A DNA stretch of 64,000 bases from Blepharisma japonicum (taxonomy: Eukaryota; Ciliophora; Heterotrichea; Heterotrichida; Blepharismidae), in the NCBI GenBank assembly GCA_949751835.1, contig CATKHK010000053.1, forward strand, positions 1 through 64,000, given 5' to 3'. The notes under the pieces were generated by a model, which made no database searches, was not told where the DNA came from, and saw nothing but the letters and a program-made list of their open reading frames with translations. Position numbers and translations under genes: made by a program. Of this stretch, positions 10,741 through 22,031 are shown in pieces (position 1 is the stretch's first letter; each line of letters opens with the position of its first letter).

Positions 10741-13700
10741 TTAGCTTAGCTTACTTTGTGCTTCTAACTTCAACTTTATAGCTTCTAAAGTTTCCATAAT
10801 CCCTTTCATTTTTGGTTCCCAATCTTGTCTCATTAGTTCGATTTTGCCTTCTAGCTGAGTTTGCGATTTTATAATTTTTTCGCCAATAATTCTTTCAAAA
10901 TCCCGTCTCATATTTTCTTCTACGCTTTTTAATTCCTTGCCTACATTTTTTTGAATTCCAATGACTCCATCCTTGACTCCATCAATCTTTAATGAAAGCT
11001 CTTTAATTTTCCCTTGCCATTTATCAGACGCATCAGTATCATGAAAAAGGTCGCATCTTTGTAGATACATAAGTTTGTCTTGGCGAACAGCTTTTGCCTT
11101 TTCCGATCTTGCCCAAAATAAAATTGACTCAAATTCAATAACCAAGCTCAGCATTTCTTTAGAGTCAAGCTCAGCTGAGACTGTTTGGAATTTATCGTAA
11201 GTATCTCCTAGCGTTGAGACTAATAAGTTGAGCATCAAGACAACGTTAATTAGAGTAGCTAAGGTAAAGCAAAAATATTGGAGGAACGAAAATCCGTCAT
11301 TGTCAAAGTTGCCCATGCTAAGCTCATACGCCAATGTTCACATTCCACTAAAAGAAAGATTTTTATCAAATGAAGCATAGAGAACTCCAAATGCAAGAGT
11401 AGAGTACAAAAAAATTATTAAAAATGCTAAAGAATCAGAAGCAGCCATCAAAACTAATCTGACGTAAGATCTAGAAAAATCAAACACACGGAAATAAGTC
11501 AGACCTCTAAAGAAGTTAAGCAAAACGGCTGCAGAGACTAAATCTTCTGCATTTTGATCGTAAAGATCTAGAAATGCCCAAGCAAATGACAACAGTATAC
11601 GAATCCAGTCAATAAGATTTCATATTTCTGAGATGTAGTCTTTTGGCTTAACAGCAAGCTGCATGATCTCATAACTTCCTAGCACTCCATTGAGCGAGAT
11701 AAAGGAAATTAAAGCATAAAAGTTGGGATAAAATAGATGCCATACCATCGTGGCAAGGTTAAGCCAGAAAATGATTGAAAGAGCCAGTATCCCTGTCCAT
11801 AAGTAATCTCATTTTTCTTTTATAATTGATTGCACAAATAAAGTGCTGAAAATCTGCTCGTTTTCGCATTGATCTATTTTTTTTAAAAGCAACAAGCTTT
11901 CATCAGATCCCACTGAATAGTTATATCCTAAAGGACTTCCCCAAAACTGAAGGAGGTTTTCGTTCACTGCAGAATTTTCATCAACTGCATTGTTTTTTAT
12001 AGTAAAAGTGCTGACATCAATGATGGGGATAGGAGAAAAAATGGACATCGGCAGTTCTTCTGAAACTTGATAAAAGCCTATTATGTCCTTATCTGCCCTC
12101 CTTCTGAACAGAAGTTCTAAAAATGGCACTAGTGTCTGTGATTGAGAAGTAAACAGCTCTGGAATGTCGCCATGAATGTGGTGGATGCACTGCAATAATT
12201 TTTCTTCGTCTTCCAAATTAATGATAAAATTCAAGATTTCATCTATGCATCTTCTTGATCGTTTTGCAAGTGCGTAGGACAAAGGACTCATACTTTGGTT
12301 GTCTCTGGAAATTTCTGCTCCGTCTTTGAGAGCAGTTAATAGCAACTCTGCTCTATCCTGTACGCATAGTCAATGCAGAAGGTTGCAACCAATAGGATAC
12401 ACGCTTTTTTCAATGAATTTTTTATCATAGGATTCCTTAGTAGGATTTTTTAAGAAATTGATGAATCTTTGCCGAAGGATTTTGTCGTCAGCTGCTCCTG
12501 CTTGATTCACAAAAGGAGGACTGGTGCTGTTGTAGCAGGTGTATTTCTCAAGCCCCTCAATTATAAGATTGTTGAATGTATTTCAGTATAAGTATTTGGA
12601 ATCGGGAGTAAAGTTTTTAGAAAGCAGACCTTCAATTTTCACAATGTATCTTTTTTCTTCAAAGCTTCACAGTCTCGAGTAATTATCATCGCAGCCAATG
12701 ATCATATATTTGCTATTTTTTGATAGGCCAATGTGGTTTATAGAACTGTCTATATTCAGCACTTCGGTCATTTTCATATGTTCAAGGCTTCAAACTTTGA
12801 TTTGCGCATTTTGCCTAAAGACAATGTAATTTTCATCATTGCTGACTAAAAGATTTAATATATTGATTGGATCTTCGCTGTATGTCATAATTTTTTGTCT
12901 GTTTTGAATGCTCCAAATCTCTACTGTATATCTCAGTCCTATCAGCAAAGATTGGCTTTTCTTAATGGCCTTTAACGAAAATATCTCTCTGTCTAAGTGA
13001 AGTGTTTCTTCAGGCTTCTTCTGCAAAAGGCTCCAAAAGGTCAAGTGCTGCTCTTTATCAGCCGTTATGATATATTTATTGGAGTAATCAGCCTCTATTA
13101 ATGAAATTTCGTGCTCTGCTCCTACAATTGTATAAGAGACAGCCTTTTTTTCTATGTCAAAAATCTCCAGACTACCATTTGATTTTCCAACTATGACAAG
13201 TTGGCTATTCTTGCTTAAAGTGAACCGGGATGTATAAGCCGCTACTTCTATTGAGGCAACTTCTTTCAGGTCTTGCAGTGAGTAAACACGTATGCAGGCT
13301 TCAGTCCCAAAAACCAAGTATCTCTCGTCTTCAGTCAGGCTTACGTTAACCAAATAACTCTCGAGCTCAAAAACTGTTTTCTCTTCAGCTAGGCTTCACA
13401 CTAGCAGCTTGTATGCTTCAGCCATTATTAAATACTTGTTATCGCTTGTCCAGAAAGACTGGTTATAGTTGCATGAAACTTTCAGCTTAACTTCTTCACT
13501 TCTTTCTTCAAAAATCTCACGGATTTCAATTTTTCCATTTTCCATTATTAGTACGAGGTATTGCTCCATTTTTCCAGCTACCAAGACTTTTAAGATTTTG
13601 CTGCCAAAGTTTTTCACTGTAATAACATCTTGCGAACTGCTTATATTAAACATAGTCACAGAATTATCTTGAAGTGTATAGTAAACCAAGTTCCCTCGTT

Positions 13701-14700
13701 TCGAGTAGGCAGCTGTAGAAATTGAGAGTGTACATTCCTTGAAAGTGTTGTCTTCAAAGTTAAATATGCGAAATGTATCGAATCCTTGCTTCAGTCATGC
13801 TTGATTGCTTTCTTGCATTATGTCTAAAACTAGAGGTCTGCTGGCAAACGCGTACCATTGCCCTATTTCTTGGTTGTTAATGAGATCCCACAAAACAACT
13901 TGGCCAGAGCCATTAGTAATAATTGCACGGCTGTTATCTGCTGTAATCATAATTTGGTCAATAGTTCCATAATTAATGCGAGCTACGCCAATTTCAGTTT
14001 TATTGAACACACTTCATATTCTCATGGTGCTGTCTTTTGAGCCGGTGAGGAGCAGCTCATTGTTAGGAGAACACTTCATGCATGTAATGCCATCTTCATG
14101 TCCAGTTAACGGATCAAGCTCATTATCTTCATAGATGAACCATCTCCTGACAACCTTCTCATTCAAGGACCCAGTGAAAAATTGATGAAACGAGGTCACT
14201 GCCAAACACAGAACTTCTTCTTGTGTTGTGAAGGTTTTGAAAATACTATAGTCTCCGATATTCCAGACAATGATTGATTTGTCGTCTGAGGCTGAGACAA
14301 GATATGACATTTGAAGAAATTGGATGCAATTAACAGCCTTCGTATGCCCTTTTAGCGCTGTTTGCTCTTGGCTCTCTAAGTTAAAAACTTTGATAATTCC
14401 ATCAGCTCTACCTATTGCAAGGCTATTTTCGTATGAAATTACACAGAGAATGTCTTGACTTACGTAGCTTTGCCCATATAATTGCATTTTTTCGTAAGAA
14501 TTGCTATCATGAGATTCTAAGTCGCAGACAGCGTCTAATTGAAATGCTTTGTATTCTAGGAACAGATCTTTGACGCTTTTCTCTAAATTAGCTAAAGGAC
14601 TGCTCAGGATAACTTTAGGTTGAGGATCTTCAAGGATCTCCTTACTAAGTAATGGCTCAACTAGGGACATTAAATTGTCTCGCCAACAATAATGAAGCAA
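10741..14700 (-). CDS. WD40-ankyrin-TRP-type ion channel fusion protein
   Basis: One unbroken frame of 1,319 residues, with about a dozen TGA codons read as Trp and no TAA/TAG before TAA 10741-10743. Residues about 60-680 are WD40 blades (IVWNIGDYSIFKTF, then DSTMRIWSVFN, whose W is TGA at 14014-14016). About 765-850 is ankyrin-like (GCNLLHWLCVQDRAELLL, SPLSYALAKRS). A cation-channel region follows from about 965: several membrane segments, an S4-like FRGLTYFRVFDFSRSYVRLV, S5, a pore loop (FSGMWTLAYELSMGNF) and S6 running into NLLVSTLGDTYDKF, the TRP-family signature region. About 1190-1315 is coiled coil, probably for tetramerisation. TRP channels pass cations across membranes; gating through the WD40 part is inference. 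No introns are needed. Flanked by the kelch relic and a spacer. Confidence 0.9.
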
Positions 14701-14874
14701 TTAAAAAGCAATGAATTGAAGGGAATCACAATAATATTTAAAAATAGTAAAAGAGTGCTCAATAAAATAGCTTCACCATAAATTTTATGATTATAATAAT
14801 TAGTAATATTTATTACTGACGAATTGCAAGAGAGAAATTTAAAGCTAAAATAATAATATCTTAATAGAGTATAA

Positions 14875-15899
14875 ATGCTTAATCAGTATAATTCACTAAA
14901 TCATTGTGATGCTTATGAATCGTTTCAATTCTTAAAAATTTTTATTAGCCTTTCAGTTCTTTTCATTTGCACTTCGAAGTGTTTTGTGTTCTTGAGAGCT
15001 AATAGAAGAAACTTACTAATTGCTCTTTTACAACTTCTTCCCATCACTCCACCCAATGAAGCTGCCTCATTCATACTTTGTGTTTTACCCACATAGTGCC
15101 TACTTCAGAAACCGTATTGATATTTGGCCAAGCACAATGAGGCAGTATTATAACGCTTTTATTTCTGCTCTAAAAGGATATGCTAGACAGAAATTATTTT
15201 TCATTCCGAAGCAGCCGCATGTGATTAAGTGCTCTTACTGGGAATTTCAGAGACTTATGCATAATATTAATAAAGATAATTGGGAAATATTTTTGATTGA
15301 AGCAAATCCAAACTTAATAAAATTTAAAAGAGATGGTATTAGCTGTTTTTAAGGGCATTCAAAGCTTCGCATTTTTAATCAGTCTACATCGAATTCTGAT
15401 TTTCTCAATTGACAAATACATTATTCCCAGATTAATTACCTGGCTTTTCCTTTAAACTTTTTGTGCTGCTTTCACGATTATGAAACAGATATGGCCATAA
15501 GCAGAATTCCTCAGTTTTGTTTAAATTGCAGTATCTCTTTCCTACGTCTTCTGAATTCATACTTAGCGATTTTTTTATTGAAGCCTTTTTGCAAGGCTTT
15601 CATGCTTGACAATTTCTATAAAATCTTTGTTTCCTTGCAAGGTTCGCCGGTTAAATTTTTTTGGGATGCTTCTTTAGCAATTCATTCTTTTTCTTGCACA
15701 TTTGGAAAGAAATATCGTACTGAGATTTCTCTATTAACGAATTTCTGTTTGCTTCCACTATATCTAATTAAAGCAGATCTGAGCTGATGCTCTATTAGGC
15801 TTGCTAATCTTGAAAAGTATCAAATTGATATGAGCCAAGTCCTATGCATGGCTTATAATTACTATCAACTTTCTTTGAGATACTTGTCGATATCTTAGG
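14875..15899 (+). pseudogene. Unknown membrane-protein gene, frame not continuous
   Basis: From about 15020 to 15897 one frame stays open for roughly 290 codons apart from a single TAA at 15350-15352, with two TGA read as Trp, which is far longer than expected by chance here. An 18-nt GT-AG segment spanning that TAA (about 15336-15353) would keep the frame, but it is longer than the introns proven elsewhere. A preceding stretch from ATG 14875 (hydrophobic ISLSVLFICTSKCFVFL) is in another frame. Recognisable elements are DIWPSTMRQYYNAFISALKG and hydrophobic FLRLLNSYLAIFLLKPF. I do not recognise the family. Confidence 0.4.
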
Positions 15900-16132
15900 G
15901 CATCCCAAAACCCTTGGAATATGAAGTTTGCTGACTTGTAAATTTTATCTGTTATAATTACACTTGAAATAAGATAAGAGACTGACATGGCCAAGTTCAT
16001 TCAAAATACAGCCAATTGCCAATCCTCACAACGGCTTACTATGCTTGTTAAACAAAGAGTGTCAATCATTGAAATTAATATCTTATTTTTCATTGTAATA
16101 TTTATCTAATTATGTATCAACAGATGGATTTA

Positions 16133-16983
16133 TTATATATCATGATTTCCTCCAATTCCAATTAAACCTCCAACTGACCCTATAACACTGCTTCAAAATA
16201 ACAGAAAATCCATATTTATTGTTCTGACTATTAAAAACCCAGTAGTATCTGCATTGAAATTGATGAGAATTGCAAAATATCTATTATATGTCATAGATTC
16301 CACAGTTCCAGTTGATCCGGGAACAGCCTTATCAAAAGAAACTAAATTGCCAGTCTGATTGCTTTTTCAGTGTGAAGATTGAGAAAGAAATAACTATATA
16401 AATATTACGCAAGGAGTCATAATAAAATCAACAGAAGTGGCGGCAGGCCCTAGGAAAAGAGTGCCTGTAGGGGGATATACATAATGGCATAAGAACTGGA
16501 TTCTCCAGGTATTGATGAATCTGAGGTCACATTGACTGAAAAATAGCTTGCATAGCTGCTAGTTTCATATAAATCCAGGCTTATGTTTGAGCTTGAAGAT
16601 AAAACGCAAGATTTACAATCAGAAAATATATAGCAAACTTTATCTATGAAATAACATTTTAATGAGACATCGTCATGGACTGTATTTTCTCAAGATAAAC
16701 TGATCCCATTTGCACAACTATCGTTTGAAACGCAATTTCCACCGTAGTTATGTAAACTTACCACAACTTCTATGTTTGCAGAAATCTCGCCTGCTTCTTG
16801 TGATAAAAATAGAATAGGAACGAGGGCTTTTGTTTCAGTGATGTTATCATAAAATTGCTGCAAAAGTGTCAAAATTACCAAAAAAGCAACTCATAGAAGA
16901 GCCATTAATGAAAAAAGCCCTCAAACTGACGTTTTTCTCTTGACCATTGGCTCATTGTCTTTATTATGCTGTGTGTCAAACAT
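16133..16983 (-). CDS. Two-TM ciliate membrane protein, one frame change unexplained
   Basis: From ATG 16983 (MFDTQHNKDNEPM) a frame with three TGA as Trp runs to TAG 16450-16452: a hydrophobic segment (SLMALLWVAFLVILTLL) then an extracytoplasmic-looking Ser/Cys-rich part. A second frame continues the protein (FLGPAATSVDFIMTPC ... RYFAILINFNADTTGFLIV) and ends with a second membrane segment (SVIGSVGGLIGIGG) at TAA 16133-16135. A TAG in that second part lies inside a perfect 15-nt GT-AG intron (gtaatatttatatag). The remaining frame change could be two candidate 16-nt introns or an indel. Upstream residues FWDWVAKVDMF in the same frame suggest the true start may be further 5', up to about 17098. 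The layout recalls a large family of ciliate surface proteins with one membrane segment near each end. Confidence 0.5.
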
Positions 16984-17097
16984 ATCTACTTTTGCAACTC
17001 AGTCTCAAAACTTTTGGCTGAAGAAGGCCAATAAAATGCAACTTTAATTTTGATTTTTTCAATAGATATTTCATGAAATTTGGCCAAAAAATTTCCA

Positions 17098-17385
17098 TTA
17101 TCAGACATTCATGCTCAAATAATCAGGGAAAATATCATCCTGGAAATTTTTGACTAAAAGACATGTATATAATAAAACTATCAAAAATACTAATACAGAT
17201 ATAATGATCTCAAATATCAAAGACCAATAATTTACAACTCCCACATCACCTTCATAAGGCTCTGGCTGATTAGAGGATTCTAAATATTTTTTGAAATCTA
17301 ATATATACTGTAATACTGAATAATTTAAATATGACCATATTAAGATTTTATATAGCTTAAAGTTGATTTTAAGAGATTCTTTTTA
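17098..17385 (-). pseudogene. 5'-truncated single-TM protein fragment
   Basis: An open frame without a usable ATG ends at TAA 17098-17100. It carries an acidic stretch (YLESSNQPEPYEGDVG), one membrane segment (IIISVLVFLIVLLYTCLLV) and a short tail (DDIFPDYLSMNVW, W by TGA). Upstream, near 17385, it runs into the edge of a dispersed repeat, which probably cut off its 5' end. Family not recognised. Confidence 0.35.
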
Positions 17386-19400
17386 CCATAGATGGTGTTG
17401 GCTTTTTATTTCATTTGATCACCATCATTTTCCATTAGCAGAATTTGAAATTTGAGTATAAGAAATTTCCGCATTCTAGGGCTTTTAATAAAATCCAAAC
17501 ACTATAGCTTATTTGATTGGATTTTTTGACGAAGACATATAGTTGCTATTTTTGAAAATGGTTCAGTCTTTATTTAAGGTCCTAAAGTAAAAAAGAATTT
17601 AATTTGCCTTAAGTTTGACTCAAGTATCTCATTAAAATATGAAGTTAAAATTATAGCAGAAATTAAAAGGAAATAAAAATTTAGTTTTTTCCAATAAATC
17701 AAACACATATAAAGGGATCAAGGATTTGATCATTAAAATTGCATTCAAAATCTTGACTTAAACTTAAAGTTTAATACAAAATATGATAATTTATAAGAAT
17801 TATGCCAAAATATTTAATAAACTTTAAATTATTAACCCTAATTACTCTTTCTTATCTTCTATCTTGAATAAGAACAGACTTACAAGCTTTCCAATATTTA
17901 AATACAAAAGAGGAAAAATAAAGTGCAAACTAAATAAATAGACATTATAAATTTCCCAATTTTAGCAAAATAAGTCACCTAGACATAATTTACTTGGAGA
18001 TCTACATAGAGAAAAGTCAATATTTGCTCGTATCAAAAGCTAAAGACCTCATTAATCTTTGATAAAGCCAAAAGAAATGAAATCTCTGAATATTCCTTAC
18101 ATAAAGCGATGATTCCCAGTTCAATTGACAAATTCGTGTAAATCTCCCACAAATAATAAGAGTTAGCGAGGTTATTGCACAAGCAAAATAATTCTATCCA
18201 AAGCAAACTATATTCCCTGGTGTAAAATTTCAGCTTTAGATTAAAAATTGCGATTACTTTTGCTGTTAATACAATGCCCAAGAAAGGGATTATTTTAGTA
18301 AAATATCTTTCAGATTTTAGAGAATATGTGGCAAATAATAGGTACCATTAAGCTAAGGAGATGATGATAAGAACTAATTATAAAAATCAGTCTCCCTGTA
18401 ATAAAATTTGTAATGATCTGCCAGAGAATTATTAGTATGTGGCAAAAGCCGATCAAATTAGGACTTTGAGAGCTTCTAGAGACTTGGCTTTTGGTAATAT
18501 ACGACAGCTAAAGTATAAATTAGCAGATAAATTGTATAATAATTACTGAATTACATTTATGCTTAATGATGCCAGTATACGAGATGGCCTAATCTTTGCC
18601 TGATTATGGTGATCAATACTTTTCAATTTTTCACTAGATCATTTCAAAATCCGTATGCATATTTTCAAATCAAAGCAATCGTGTCATATATAATTTACAA
18701 AAAAATCTTAAAAGATCTTTTTAGAGAATTATTAAGGATAAATGGAAATTTTTCATGTGCTTGTACAACTATGATGAGCAAAACCTGCATTTTTATAGGA
18801 TTTTTTTGACTGTGCATTATTTGATAGAATGCGCTTGTATTACTTGCTTGACAATAGTGGCAATATTCTATTCTTTACCCAGAGAGAATTAATAATATAT
18901 AGGTCGAGAGATCACACATATGACAAAAGAAGAGGGAGACAAGAGAAAATGCAATATGGGCTCTATGTTTTATTGTTAAAATTGCGATTTAGAGATTGCT
19001 TGGGCTTAAAAGTGGCTTTTATTTATGTATACACTGGAAATGACTGAGAAACTTACAAACTTATTTTGTTCACATTTATTTACTTTAAATTGCATTATAT
19101 CATGCAAATTATCGATTTATCGTTTTTTATATTAAAAAATATCACAAAAATATGCTTTTAATTCCACTAAGAGAAAATTTTATTATGATAATTATGATAA
19201 CAATAAAGACTGGGAATTTCCACAGAAAATACAACTTTTTCCTATTCAAATAATTGCAAAATATCAGAAAGTTTGTTAAAAGATATAAAAATTGATAATT
19301 TAGCCATAAGCGCCTAAATTTTTCATTTAAGTAAGGAGAGTTGAGAACAATGGGAAGCCGAAAAAGTAGGCTTTTGCTTAGCCATTACAAGAAATATTTT
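17380..19400. repeat. Dispersed unit copy A: TMEM164-like relic (-) plus divergent membrane-gene relic (+)
   Basis: Shares order and sequence with 34984-36540 and, inverted, with 52370-54430. The minus strand from about 18560 to 17840 is a decayed TMEM164-like gene, still holding the position of its second intron (gtaaggaatattcag). The plus strand from about 18600 to 19370 is the decayed partner gene (KDLFRELLRINGNF; REKMQYGLYVLL-type segments). Both are broken by many stops. Position 19400-19627 beyond it holds nothing I can name. Confidence 0.6.
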
Positions 19401-19627
19401 TCTTTGAAATTTATTATTAGCTACAATGAAATTTTTATATACAGCCAAGACACCATAGATTTATCAGAATCAATAAAACAAAATCTAACTTCAACCAAGT
19501 TTTCTTTCTTAAATTATGAAATTGAATTATTCTTGAACTTTTCGTTTGTTCAATATATATCTTTAAAGCATTAACTCATAATTACACATATCTACTTTTT
19601 AATTTTAATATTTTTTCAATCATAAGA

Positions 19628-21508
19628 TTAATTATCTGGTGTCTTAATTTCTTGGTCCAGCTCTGTGAACTTCTTTTGTAAGCTAATTTGGTTTGCTTCT
19701 TTTTCCAAAACCTGTAGCGTCCTCTCAAAAATGCTTTTGGCTTCTTCAGGAGAATTTCCAACTGCTGTAAACCCAAACTTCCCATACACAGAAATAGCTG
19801 ATAACAAATGAAAAACCACTCCAGAGGCATTTTCATTGTCAAATTGCAATTCTTTATTGGCATTAACGAAGTCTAAGAAATCGCCAGGAGTCAGCCCTGT
19901 ATACACATCATTTTGGACTGTATCAGTGGCTACATAAAATTTCGCCTGATCATCAGCGCCTATCAGCAGTCCTTCTTCAGTCAAATGGGCATCAGTCAAA
20001 TTTTTTGCAGTTATCATAGGATGGCTAGTCCCTCCCCACCTCAAATTGATTTCAATTGCATAAGCTGCCCACTTTCCTTCTTCCTGCCTCACTACATAAT
20101 CGACTGCAAACCTTTCTTTGCATCCTTTTTTGGCCAAAGCTTGGCCAATCTTCATAGTGTGCTCCATAATAAGTGTCCTATAGTCTCCAGAAGCAGGGAA
20201 AACGCAGCCCATATAAGTCATCCCATCAGCTAAGAGTTGCTCATGGGTTGACAAAATTTCAATTTTCCCTTTAGGGTTTATTAATGCTTGGCAAGAAGGA
20301 GATTCAACAGCATTATCAATCCATTCCTCAGCCAATACCCCTAGATTGATTATTTTTTGGACAAAAGTATGCCACGTTTCTTTTTTGTACACATATTCAA
20401 GGTGGTTAGATAAAGCTTGGAAAATTGAAGGCTCCAAATTGTCATTATCAAAGTACTTTGCCCGTATAAGGGCATTCCCTTCTCCAGAAAACCCAACATT
20501 TAGCTTGACGACATATTTTTCGACCTCAAAATTCTTTTCTCTATGCAGCTTGGCAATCTCGCTGACCAAATTTTCAGGAGAGTGGACAAGTGCAGTTCCT
20601 CTTGGTAATGGGACGCCAGCTTTTTCAAAAGTCTGCCTTGACCCAATTTTTGTGCCCCAATAAGTAAGTGACGGGTCATTTGCAAAAAGCGGCACGTTTA
20701 GCTGGATTGCAAGATCTCTTTCCAAATTTGAGCTTATAAAGCAGATCATATGGGATTTCATAGGATTTATGAAATTTTTTATTTTTTGTAAAAGTTTTGG
20801 CCTCCTAAGTATTTTTGATGATAAAGGTATAGGGGAATTGTCATTGCAGCTTAATAATAGTAATCGTTTTGATGCTTGGTTTGCGGTCACAATGGAGTTG
20901 TCTTCAAGTAAAGCTAGGTAATAGTCAACAATTGCTTTATCAACTGGCATGCTCGTGACGTAGACAAGTCTACACCTTGGATTTTTAAGGTAAAACAAGG
21001 TGCATAACTGACGTTCTTCATAGCAGCCAACTGCTGTAATTTTTTCAAGTTCCCCTTTATCTAAAGATAAAGAAGGGATGACTATAATGTCTTCTTCTTG
21101 TTGGCGATTATCAATCCAGCTTTCTCTTTGACTGAATTCATGGCTTTGGACCAGTCGATTTAGCATATCTCGAGAAGCTGTCCTTGGGATTGAGGCTTGA
21201 AGCTCTTGCCTTACTTGGTATCTTAAAGCGTCTTCAGTCTCGTCAATGGTAGAATTCCCACTGCTATCTGAGGAATCAGGAATTAATGGGGCGTTTTTAT
21301 TTTGGTTATTTTCAGCAGGCACTTTTTTAGGCTGAATATTCCCTTGAGGGTGTTTCCATCTGACTAATGATCCACAAGTCAAGACAAAAACTGCAGTATT
21401 GAATGATAAACGAAAAGCGCCACCAATGAGCTTCAAGAAAACCTTACCTCCGAGGGCTATGCTGCTAAAAAGCTCTATGTATTGTTCTTTGAGGCCTTGA
21501 TCACTCAT
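19628..21508 (-). CDS. ATP-grasp protein of the PGM1/IQCH type
   Basis: Intact 626-residue frame ending at TAA 19628-19630. Near the N-terminus is a hydrophobic stretch (FNTAVFVLTCGSLV), then a disordered Asn/Ser/Asp-rich linker. The C-terminal 400 residues match the ATP-grasp fold seen in IQCH and bacterial PGM1-related ligases: SSNLERDLAIQLNVPLFAND, GTKIGSRQTFEKAGVPLPRG, EKYVVKLNVGFSGEGNA (ATP lysine), AEEWIDN, and the metal/phosphate end AYAIEINLRWGGTSHPM. Such enzymes join a carboxylate to an amine or thiol with ATP; the substrate is unknown. Trp codons here are TGG and none is TGA. It is head to tail with the glutaredoxin gene upstream on the same strand, with about 130 bp between. Confidence 0.85.
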   Translation of the reverse strand: MSDQGLKEQYIELFSSIALGGKVFLKLIGGAFRLSFNTAVFVLTCGSLVRWKHPQGNIQPKKVPAENNQNKNAPLIPDSSDSSGNSTIDETEDALRYQVRQELQASIPRTASRDMLNRLVQSHEFSQRESWIDNRQQEEDIIVIPSLSLDKGELEKITAVGCYEERQLCTLFYLKNPRCRLVYVTSMPVDKAIVDYYLALLEDNSIVTANQASKRLLLLSCNDNSPIPLSSKILRRPKLLQKIKNFINPMKSHMICFISSNLERDLAIQLNVPLFANDPSLTYWGTKIGSRQTFEKAGVPLPRGTALVHSPENLVSEIAKLHREKNFEVEKYVVKLNVGFSGEGNALIRAKYFDNDNLEPSIFQALSNHLEYVYKKETWHTFVQKIINLGVLAEEWIDNAVESPSCQALINPKGKIEILSTHEQLLADGMTYMGCVFPASGDYRTLIMEHTMKIGQALAKKGCKERFAVDYVVRQEEGKWAAYAIEINLRWGGTSHPMITAKNLTDAHLTEEGLLIGADDQAKFYVATDTVQNDVYTGLTPGDFLDFVNANKELQFDNENASGVVFHLLSAISVYGKFGFTAVGNSPEEAKSIFERTLQVLEKEANQISLQKKFTELDQEIKTPDN

Positions 21509-21641
21509 AATTGTAAATAAAAATTAACAGGCTGTTTATTATCCAATGTTAAATGGAGTTTAGAAGTCTCTTTAATCGTTAAATTTTATTTATGGAATAA
21601 CCGCTGCTTATATTCAACTATAATGGAAAATCTTAAAATTA

Positions 21642-21983
21642 TTAAGGATCTTGGAGTTTGGTTTGGATTTCTTTATTTTTAAGCATTTTTCTGAGATCAC
21701 CTAAGCCTCCGATGCTTTCTCCTTTAATAAAGATCATTGGAGTTCGCTTTTGTTTTGTTAAGTATTCTACTGCTTCACGCAGTGAAGCAGCATCTTCTTG
21801 TTGATCTATCTCAATTGCATATGGGGTCAAATTGTATTCAGAAAACAAGAGTTTAGCTTTATTGCACTGCTGGCAAGTTGTCCGTGAATACATTACGATT
21901 GGATGAGATTTTACTTGTTGGGTTATAAGAGAAGAATAGTCTTTATTGGTACTTAAAAATCGAAATGCCAAACTAAGCCTCAT
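21642..21983 (-). CDS. Glutaredoxin, probably mitochondrial
   Basis: Thioredoxin-fold oxidoreductase using glutathione. The frame shows strand HPIVMYSRTTCQQC with active site CQQC (usual CPYC or CGFS), the cis-proline TPMIFIKG, and the GGLGDL glutathione-binding corner. I choose the ATG at 21983 (MRLSLAFRFLSTNKDYSS), which gives 113 residues and an Arg/Ser-rich amphipathic presequence. The in-frame ATG at 22025 would start only six bases after the stop of the upstream gene. The CQQC motif keeps both cysteines, so dithiol chemistry is possible. Stop TAA 21642-21644. Confidence 0.88.
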   Translation of the reverse strand: MRLSLAFRFLSTNKDYSSLITQQVKSHPIVMYSRTTCQQCNKAKLLFSEYNLTPYAIEIDQQEDAASLREAVEYLTKQKRTPMIFIKGESIGGLGDLRKMLKNKEIQTKLQDP

Positions 21984-22031
21984 ATTTTTATTGCATTTAT
22001 ATGGAATTTTGATTAAAAAATACACTTAATT

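Noticed and set aside
15845-16075. Minus-strand frame of about 75 codons overlapping the 14875 gene
   Set aside because: Open with TGA as Trp, but antisense to a much longer frame and without recognisable motifs.
17828-17842. Telomere-like CCCTAA
   Set aside because: A single motif inside a repeat, with no tandem array.
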